DNA of 5,335 nucleotides. Origin: Patescibacteria group bacterium (GTDB lineage: Bacteria; Patescibacteriota; Minisyncoccia; Moranbacterales; JAKLHP01). The notes beneath the pieces are model-generated. The model did no database searches. It saw only the letters and a program-made list of their open reading frames with translations, and was not told the origin of the DNA. Shown here in pieces: positions 1 through 4,394 of the stretch (its first letter is position 1; each line of letters begins with the position of its first letter). A program made the position numbers and the translations under genes. The stretch spans positions 1 to 5,335 of the forward strand of contig JAKLHP010000061.1 in the NCBI GenBank assembly GCA_022710085.1, given 5' to 3'.

Positions 1-1337
1 AGGGTGACGCTGTCGGTGCAAGTTAGGGAGATGGTGGCATTGAGATCCAGGTTGACATCGGTGGGAGTGGGACTGTTGGAGACTTCGTAGTTGGCGGTGT
101 ATTCGGTGGCGTGGTCGGTGGTAAAGGAACATTGGCCGTCGGTGACGAGACAGGAGGTTTCGTAAGTCCAGGTTTCTCCGTTATCCGGTCTTGAATAAAT
201 GGTGAGAGTCTTATTGTTGTAATCGGAACTTACGTTCAGGGTAACCGTTACGTCTTGGGAGAAAGTGAGGCTTTTATTGGGGATTCCTATTTTAATGGCT
301 CCTTTGGAAGAGGAGTTTTCTTGATTTATGTCGGTGGAGATGTCGGAGACGGTGAGGGCGGTGATATCCATGGTTCCGGAAGTGGGAGTGAGGGTGGTTC
401 CTGAGGGGATGAGGTATTGGAAAGAACCGGACTCAAGGGTGTAGTTGGCGTTGACGGTAGCCTGGGTGGCAGCGGTGTTGGTTCCGGTGACGGTGAGGTA
501 ACCGGCGGTGATGTCGGCTTCGATGTCTTCGGGGGTGGGGTTGGTGAGGGTTTTGGGATCGATACTGCTGTAAGCGGAAGTGGGAGGAGTGAAATTGGAA
601 GTCCAACGGGCAATTCCTTTGGAGATGCGGAGTTCATCAAGGTAACCGTTTGTACTATAAGAACTATCTCCTCCGATGTAAACTCCATTTGCGCCATCGA
701 TTAATGATTTTGTGACAGTTCCAGAATTTACTAAGTTTCCATTTCTAAACATATATACGGTATTTCCGCTTCTTACTATCGCTATATGATACCATTGTCC
801 TGGAAGTATTTCAGTGTCTGCCAAAACGCTTTCTCCCTGAGCTCCTCCGTTATAGGTATGCATATATATTTGTCCAGAGGTTCCGGATCCCGTATTGAAA
901 GCAACTTTGAAATTACCGTTATAACCGGAAACACCATAATTCTTGCTTTCAAATAATATTCTATAGGATTGGGAAGCACTAGGATAAAGCCATCCTTCCA
1001 AGGTGAAATCTTCCAATCCGAAATTCAAATCTGAACTTCCAAAAACAGAAAGATAATCCCCATTTCCGTCGAAATATCCACTGTATTCTCCGAATTTGCT
1101 TTGACTGGAACTTCTGGTTGCATTTCCATATTTAGTTACTGTATGACCACTTGAAGAACTTTCGGAAAGATTTGTGTCGTCCATATGAAGAAGCAACTTG
1201 GTGTACGAATCATTTCCTTCTCCTTGAGAAATATTAATTGAGAAGATGAAAAATCCTACAAAAGCAAACAAAAAGAAAACAAACTGAAAAGCTGTTTTCC
1301 TGTAAGCGGCAACCTGATTGTCGTTTTGTGATTGCAT
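1..1337 (-). CDS. Secreted LamG-domain surface protein, 3' end outside window
   Basis: An uninterrupted frame of 445 codons runs from the ATG at 1337-1335 to the left edge; an in-frame TAA lies 12 nt upstream, so this is the first possible ATG. Residues 14-34 form a basic-then-hydrophobic signal or anchor segment (RKTAFQFVFFLFAFVGFFIF) with no lipobox. Residues about 47-256 match a concanavalin A/LamG-like jelly roll (Laminin_G_3 type): KFGEYSGYFDGNGDYLSV at 81-98, FTLEGWLYP at 111-119, WYHIAIVRSGNTVYMFRNG at 182-200, and GYLDELRISKGIARW at 231-245. A Thr/Ser-rich part follows, with IPSGT, an IKIGIPNKSLTFSQDVTVTL stretch at 348-367 and CLVTDGQCSF at 396-405, the style of module seen in CPR surface proteins. 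Such LamG domains usually bind carbohydrate or protein ligands outside the cell; an adhesin role is inference. Codon usage changes sharply near residue 235. The gene has its own promoter. LamG assignment is firm; ligand and full length are unknown. Confidence 0.9.
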   Translation of the reverse strand, partial: MQSQNDNQVAAYRKTAFQFVFFLFAFVGFFIFSINISQGEGNDSYTKLLLHMDDTNLSESSSSGHTVTKYGNATRSSSQSKFGEYSGYFDGNGDYLSVFGSSDLNFGLEDFTLEGWLYPSASQSYRILFESKNYGVSGYNGNFKVAFNTGSGTSGQIYMHTYNGGAQGESVLADTEILPGQWYHIAIVRSGNTVYMFRNGNLVNSGTVTKSLIDGANGVYIGGDSSYSTNGYLDELRISKGIARWTSNFTPPTSAYSSIDPKTLTNPTPEDIEADITAGYLTVTGTNTAATQATVNANYTLESGSFQYLIPSGTTLTPTSGTMDITALTVSDISTDINQENSSSKGAIKIGIPNKSLTFSQDVTVTLNVSSDYNNKTLTIYSRPDNGETWTYETSCLVTDGQCSFTTDHATEYTANYEVSNSPTPTDVNLDLNATISLTCTDSVT

Positions 1338-1353
1338 TTTTATTTTTTACCCC

Positions 1354-1404
1354 GTGGAATTTCCTCAAAGCGCCTGCCTGCCAGTAGGCAGGGAATTATT
1401 CCAC
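1354..1404 (-). repeat. 5'-UTR hairpin with GC-rich palindrome
   Basis: The 7-base arms GTGGAAT (1354-1360) and ATTCCAC (1398-1404) enclose a GC-rich core, CCTGCCTGCCAGTAGGCAGG at 1373-1392. The core forms a 6-bp stem (1377-1382 with 1387-1392) closed by an AGTA loop; TTCC 1361-1364 and GGAA 1392-1395 can pair as an alternative. It stands out in AT-rich surroundings. It lies between the predicted transcription start and the ATG of the LamG gene, with the only Shine-Dalgarno-like GGGG (1350-1353) directly at its 3' foot in the transcript. No T-tract follows, so it is not a normal terminator. It may be a copy of a dispersed genomic palindrome, or an mRNA structure affecting translation or stability. 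Confidence 0.65.
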
Positions 1405-1439
1405 TAGGTTAAATTTTTCTATTTATTTTTTCTAGTTTT

Positions 1440-1448
1440 ATTATACCA
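1440..1448 (-). promoter_or_regulatory. Extended -10 promoter of the LamG gene
   Basis: On the minus strand TGGTATAAT reads as a perfect -10 hexamer (1440-1445) with the extended TGN element (1446-1448). The -35 region is poor: TTACAC stands 19 bp upstream. The predicted start near 1433 gives a leader of about 95 nt that contains the hairpin at 1354-1404. The preceding gene ends in a strong terminator, so the LamG gene needs its own promoter, which supports the call. Confidence 0.65.
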
Positions 1449-1521
1449 CATTTTTTTGATTTTTGTGTAAGTGATGCAATGTGGATAAGTTTTTGATAAA
1501 AAGATGCTTGAACTAGCCAGC

Positions 1522-1549
1522 AAAAAAGAGGCACTTCGTGCCTCTTTTT
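1522..1549 (-). terminator. Rho-independent terminator after orf2, probably bidirectional
   Basis: A perfect stem GAGGCAC (1528-1534) / GTGCCTC (1538-1544) with a very short loop is extended by five A-T pairs on each side. In the minus-strand transcript it is followed by a run of T residues (complement of 1522-1527). It begins about 20 nt after the TAA of orf2. The run of A before and T after the stem makes it symmetrical, so it could also stop transcription from the other side. It separates orf2 from the LamG transcription unit. Confidence 0.9.
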
Positions 1550-1567
1550 AAAAAAACTGAAATATGT

Positions 1568-2314
1568 TTAGCTGTTTTTTATCTGCATCACTTTATTGAA
1601 ATACAAACTAACGTCACTAACCCATTTCTGAACTGACCCGGAATCATGTCCGACACAGCTGGAACCACATTTCCAAACAACAAATTTCCTCGGTTCATTA
1701 ATATTTTTGGCAACCAAAGATTCTATTCTCTTTCCCACAATTTCCACCGCTTCTTCCGGGCTTCCAAAACAAGCATAACCCATTGAGCTTCCCCGGCTTC
1801 CCCGACCTTTGTATCCCCAATAGTTATAGCAAGTTCTTCCTCCTTGAGAAGGAGCATGTCTTCCCCAATCGCTTTCCTTTTTGGCAATTCCAACAACAAA
1901 AGCAGCCACTCTGCGATCAAGCTTAAGTATCATCGGAACCATTTCCCTTATAGGGGAGTTTCCGACTATCTGGTTCAATTCTTTTTCTGGATCAATCTTG
2001 AATAATTCAACCTCTTCCTTGACTTCTTTTTTTCTATCAACTAAGTAGTTTTTACCATTTTCTTCCTTTTGCTTATTAATAACCGATTCAACATAGTTTA
2101 TCCTCTGAGCCCATTCTTTTTCATGCTCAAGATAACCCGTTGCCTTATAGTCATTAGCATAACATTTGGGGAAAACACCTGTTATTTGGTTATAAAAAAA
2201 GCAACCTGAGATGAGAATCAGGATGATAAGAATTGATATTTTCTTGTTTTTTATTACTGTTTGAACCCTCCATTCAAACCCCTTTTTTGCCTTAAGATAG
2301 GCAAAAATACTCAT
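1568..2314 (-). CDS. Orf2: predicted lipoprotein with GH73/lysozyme-like domain
   Basis: The 248-residue product has a basic N-terminus (KNKK at 22-25), a short hydrophobic run (26-35) and ISGC at 35-38, a good lipobox, so it may be lipidated at C38 by the Lgt encoded nearby and kept on the outer face of the membrane. Residues 60-118 are charged and probably helical, like a stalk. Residues 119-243 resemble glucosaminidase/lysozyme-fold peptidoglycan hydrolases: VGIAKKESDWG at 141-151 gives candidate acid E147, and CYNYWGYKG at 162-170 resembles the N-x-(F/W)-G-x-K segment of GH73 enzymes. Cysteines 162, 182, 216 and 220 are all conserved in orf3, suggesting disulfides outside the cell. It is about 55% identical to orf3 over about 120 residues by hand alignment. 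The ATG at 2314 is the first in frame after a TAA at 2326-2324 and lacks a close ribosome binding site; it overlaps the stop of a small leader ORF. A plain membrane anchor is the alternative to a lipoprotein. Enzyme class is inferred. Confidence 0.85.
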   Translation of the reverse strand: MSIFAYLKAKKGFEWRVQTVIKNKKISILIILILISGCFFYNQITGVFPKCYANDYKATGYLEHEKEWAQRINYVESVINKQKEENGKNYLVDRKKEVKEEVELFKIDPEKELNQIVGNSPIREMVPMILKLDRRVAAFVVGIAKKESDWGRHAPSQGGRTCYNYWGYKGRGSRGSSMGYACFGSPEEAVEIVGKRIESLVAKNINEPRKFVVWKCGSSCVGHDSGSVQKWVSDVSLYFNKVMQIKNS

Positions 2315-2340
2315 ATATTGGCTTTATTGATTACAGTCAT
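2311..2340 (-). CDS. Leader mini-ORF coupled to orf2 (MTVINKANI)
   Basis: ATG at 2340-2338 opens a 9-codon frame ending in TGA at 2313-2311. The stop overlaps the ATG of orf2 as ATGA, the usual arrangement for translational coupling. AAAGGGG (2346-2352) lies 5 nt upstream of this ATG, the best Shine-Dalgarno sequence in the window, whereas it is 31 nt from the orf2 start. The likely reading is that ribosomes load on the leader and restart at orf2. The peptide has no run of one amino acid that would suggest attenuation. Its length is too short for coding statistics, so the evidence is positional only. Confidence 0.55.
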   Translation of the reverse strand: MTVINKANI

Positions 2341-2345
2341 TTCTG

Positions 2346-2352
2346 CCCCTTT
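2346..2352 (-). promoter_or_regulatory. Shine-Dalgarno site serving the leader ORF
   Basis: The minus strand reads AAAGGGG followed by CAGAA and then ATG at 2340. The spacing is ideal for the leader ORF and far too long for orf2, which decides that initiation probably begins at the leader. Confidence 0.6.
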
Positions 2353-2368
2353 CAGAAACACGTTTTCA

Positions 2369-2397
2369 AGAATAACATATGGCTGCCTGCGAGTCAA
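2369..2397 (-). promoter_or_regulatory. Promoter of leader and orf2
   Basis: The minus strand shows TTGACT (2392-2397, 5 of 6 to the -35 consensus), exactly 17 bp, then TATTCT (2369-2374, 4 of 6 to the -10 consensus). Predicted transcription start is near 2362, leaving about 20 nt before the leader ATG. The -35 box starts directly after the hairpin that ends the orf3 unit. Confidence 0.6.
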
Positions 2398-2399
2398 AT

Positions 2400-2434
2400 A
2401 AATAAAAGCAAAAAATCAAATTTTTGCTTTATTT
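2400..2434 (-). terminator. AT-rich terminator hairpin after orf3
   Basis: AAATAAAGCAAAAA and TTTTTGCTTTTATTT pair on the minus strand with one bulged base, about 10 nt after the TAA of orf3, and the 3' arm ends in a T-rich run. The stem has only two G-C pairs, so it may be leaky and let some transcripts continue into orf2. Confidence 0.55.
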
Positions 2435-2443
2435 AAGCCAAAT

Positions 2444-3442
2444 TTAATCTTTAACTTTATCAAAATAAAGGTCTACATCACTGATCCACTTACCAACTTG
2501 GCCATCTTTATTACAAGCTGATCCGCATTTCCAAATAGACATCTTGGCTGGAGTGTTGAGCTTCTTTTCTTCTACCAAAAACTCTATTCTCTTGGATACC
2601 GTGTCTATCGCATCCTTACGACTGTCAAAACAAGTATGTCCTCCGGTACCCATCCTTTTTCTGATCCCCCGGTAACCCCAATAGTTATAACAATCCCCCC
2701 CGTTTAAAACCGGAACTCTTTTCCCCCAATTACTTTCTTTTTTGGCGATACCCACAAGAAAAGCTGCAACAATCCTATCTTCGTCGGCTATATAAGGAAC
2801 CATCTTTTCAATTGGATATCCCTTTACCATTTCTTTCAATTCATCTTCAAATTCATCCTTTTTGCTATCTTGCAATTCCTGGATAACCTCCTCGATGTAC
2901 TTTACTGTTTCCTGGTCGCTTTTAATATCTTCGGTTCCCAAAACTTGCTCGACGGAAGCGTTGGCAACTACTTTGTTCTTTCCTTCAGCTGAAACTCCCA
3001 TTCCCAAATAACGATAAATAAGCGTCATCGAAACCATTCCTATAATAATAGCACCCACAACCGAAAGATTCCAAAGTCTGACGACAGTTAACTGACTGGT
3101 TATATTTCTTGGAATATCAGAAATTTCTTCATACATTTTTGCATAACGCTTAATCAAATTTTTGTACAAAGTATTTTCTTTGGAAGGCTTAAAATTCAGA
3201 TAATTGTCGACGATTCTTGAACTTAAACTGTCAAACTTGGTAAATCCGGTTTTTATTCTGATTCCTTGCTCCAAAAGTTTTTGCTCTCGGGGAGTAATAT
3301 ACAAACCAGAGTCTTCGGTAAAAAAACGATCTGTTTTTCTTCCACGTGAAAAAAGAGTGGATTTTATATCCCTATTATCAATTTCCTTTATATTCAAGGT
3401 TGCTTCTTTTTTCCTTTTAGCAAAAACCGAATCAAGAACCAT
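2444..3442 (-). CDS. Orf3: single-pass membrane protein with GH73/lysozyme-like domain
   Basis: The 332-residue product has three parts. Residues 1-120 are hydrophilic and rich in Lys/Arg, with no family I recognise, and should stay in the cytoplasm. Residues 124-146 form one membrane helix (SVVGAIIIGMVSMTLIY at 127-143) without a cysteine, so no lipobox. Residues 175-206 are strongly charged and helical, possibly a coiled-coil stalk. Residues 208-330 are the same domain as in orf2: VGIAKKESNWG at 230-240 with candidate catalytic E236, CYNYWGYRG at 251-259, and cysteines 251, 271, 306 and 310. The domain resembles GH73 glucosaminidases and lysozyme-like transglycosylases, so peptidoglycan cleavage outside the membrane is likely but unproved. 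AGGGA lies 8 nt before the ATG at 3442 and supports this start. It follows lgt by 53 nt and may share its transcript as well as use its own promoter. A role as a cell-wall sensor or scaffold is also possible given the cytoplasmic domain. Confidence 0.85.
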   Translation of the reverse strand: MVLDSVFAKRKKEATLNIKEIDNRDIKSTLFSRGRKTDRFFTEDSGLYITPREQKLLEQGIRIKTGFTKFDSLSSRIVDNYLNFKPSKENTLYKNLIKRYAKMYEEISDIPRNITSQLTVVRLWNLSVVGAIIIGMVSMTLIYRYLGMGVSAEGKNKVVANASVEQVLGTEDIKSDQETVKYIEEVIQELQDSKKDEFEDELKEMVKGYPIEKMVPYIADEDRIVAAFLVGIAKKESNWGKRVPVLNGGDCYNYWGYRGIRKRMGTGGHTCFDSRKDAIDTVSKRIEFLVEEKKLNTPAKMSIWKCGSACNKDGQVGKWISDVDLYFDKVKD

Positions 3443-3473
3443 CTTTTTATTCCCTATGTCGTTTAACAGTAAC

Positions 3474-3482
3474 AGTATAACA
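3474..3482 (-). promoter_or_regulatory. Possible extended -10 promoter of orf3
   Basis: The minus strand reads TGTTATACT: TATACT at 3474-3479 (5 of 6 to the -10 consensus) preceded by a TGN element. No good -35 box stands 17 bp upstream. The predicted start near 3467 would give a leader of about 25 nt. It lies in the 53-nt gap after lgt, where no terminator is visible, so orf3 may also be read from upstream. Confidence 0.45.
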
Positions 3483-3495
3483 CAAAAAATGATAC

Positions 3496-4314
3496 TTAAA
3501 AAGCTTCTTGTTTTTCTTTTTTATATCTCCCTTTTTTAAGCCAAAAAAACATTACGATTGAAGTTAAAATCATCAGAATCGAAAGCCATTGCCCCATAGT
3601 TAAGTTATAGATTAAATTTCCTTCCTGTTTTCGAAAAAATTCCACAAAAAACCTGACAATTCCATAACCAGCTAGATACAAAATCACAAGCTGTCCTGGA
3701 AAAATTGATTTGTTGCGAAGAGGCCAAAGAATTAAAAACAGTAACAATCCCTCCAAAAGTGCTTCGTAGATCTGAGTTGGATGGCGAAGAATTTTCGAAA
3801 TGTCGGTTTTGAAATACATTCCCCAAAAGCAATCCGTCGCTTTCCCGTATAATTCCCCATTAAGGAAATTTCCGATTCTTCCAAAAAAATATCCGGCCGG
3901 AATTGCCGGAACGATAAAATCCATCCACTCCAAAAAACCTACTTTATATACCCTTGAAAAAATAAAAGAAGCTGTGATTACCCCGACCAACCCTCCGTGA
4001 TAGCTCATTCCTGATATCCCGACAAATCCTCCGCTGGAATTAAATGGAGAAATAGTTTCCAGAGGATTCATCCAAAAGTAATTAAAGTCGTAAAAAAAAA
4101 CATATCCGAGTCTTGCCCCGATTACAAGTCCAATGAAGGAATAAATAAGAAAATCGAGAATCAGATTGTCATCGACCATCCGGTATTTTAAAAATAAATA
4201 AACGACAAGGAATCCCGCAAGATACATCAGTGAATACCAAAGAATTTCAAAATTTCCGATTGAAAAAGCAATTGGACTGATATATTCCGGAAGATGTTGA
4301 TAGAAATAGAGCAT
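3496..4314 (-). CDS. lgt: Prolipoprotein diacylglyceryl transferase
   Basis: Lgt moves diacylglycerol from phosphatidylglycerol to the lipobox cysteine of prolipoproteins in the cytoplasmic membrane, the first step of lipoprotein maturation. The 272-residue protein is close to the usual length and has about seven hydrophobic segments. Family motifs are intact: WYSLMYLAGF at 26-35, GARLGYVFFY at 66-75, YHGGLVG at 105-111, the Lgt signature GRIGNFLNGELYG at 145-157, HPTQIYEALLEG at 178-189 and YGIVRFFVEFFR at 217-228. Residues equivalent to the functional residues of E. coli Lgt (Y26, H103, R143, N146, E151, G154, R239, E243) appear as Y27, H106, R146, N149, E154, G157, R221 and E225. The ATG at 4314 follows an in-frame TAA 12 nt upstream; only GGGT directly before it resembles a ribosome binding site, so initiation may be weak. 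The nearby orf2 carries a lipobox and is a plausible substrate. The family call is very secure. Confidence 0.98.
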   Translation of the reverse strand: MLYFYQHLPEYISPIAFSIGNFEILWYSLMYLAGFLVVYLFLKYRMVDDNLILDFLIYSFIGLVIGARLGYVFFYDFNYFWMNPLETISPFNSSGGFVGISGMSYHGGLVGVITASFIFSRVYKVGFLEWMDFIVPAIPAGYFFGRIGNFLNGELYGKATDCFWGMYFKTDISKILRHPTQIYEALLEGLLLFLILWPLRNKSIFPGQLVILYLAGYGIVRFFVEFFRKQEGNLIYNLTMGQWLSILMILTSIVMFFWLKKGRYKKEKQEAF

Positions 4315-4394
4315 ACCCGATGTTTAAATTCTTGCTTTTGAGACTCAAAAAAATTTGATTATTTTTATTCCCACTCAAATTATTCTGGGAAATT
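4315..4394 (-). other. Helicase-lgt intergenic gap with two dyads
   Basis: This 80-nt AT-rich gap holds a perfect 15-bp palindrome TTTTGAGTCTCAAAA at 4336-4350, with 7-base arms around one central base. That shape suits a dimeric DNA-binding protein better than an RNA hairpin. A second, weaker inverted repeat, TTCCCA/TGGGAA at 4368-4391, follows the helicase stop but has a 12-nt loop and no T-tract at its foot. No convincing promoter was found, so lgt is probably transcribed together with the helicase gene. Confidence 0.45.

Noticed and set aside
326..697. Proline-rich 123-residue minus-strand frame
   Set aside because: It is out of frame inside the continuous LamG gene; the proline/threonine richness comes from reading ACC/CCC-rich codons in another frame.
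417..704. Glycine-rich plus-strand frame
   Set aside because: Antisense shadow of the LamG gene, with a composition explained by the G-rich strand; no ribosome site or homology seen.
782..979. 65-residue minus-strand frame
   Set aside because: Alternative frame inside the LamG domain coding region, whose real frame has clear family motifs.
1723..1920. 65-residue minus-strand frame inside orf2
   Set aside because: Overlaps the conserved domain of orf2 in another frame; not conserved in the paralogue orf3.
3204..3539. 111-residue plus-strand frame across the orf3 start and lgt end
   Set aside because: It runs antisense to two supported genes and the promoter between them; no ribosome site or recognisable domain.
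3605..4000. Two short frames (one on each strand) within lgt
   Set aside because: Both overlap the lgt frame, which carries all family motifs.
4368..4391. Inverted repeat after the helicase stop as a rho-independent terminator
   Set aside because: The stem has only 6 bp and a 12-nt loop, and no T-run follows directly; read-through into lgt is more likely.
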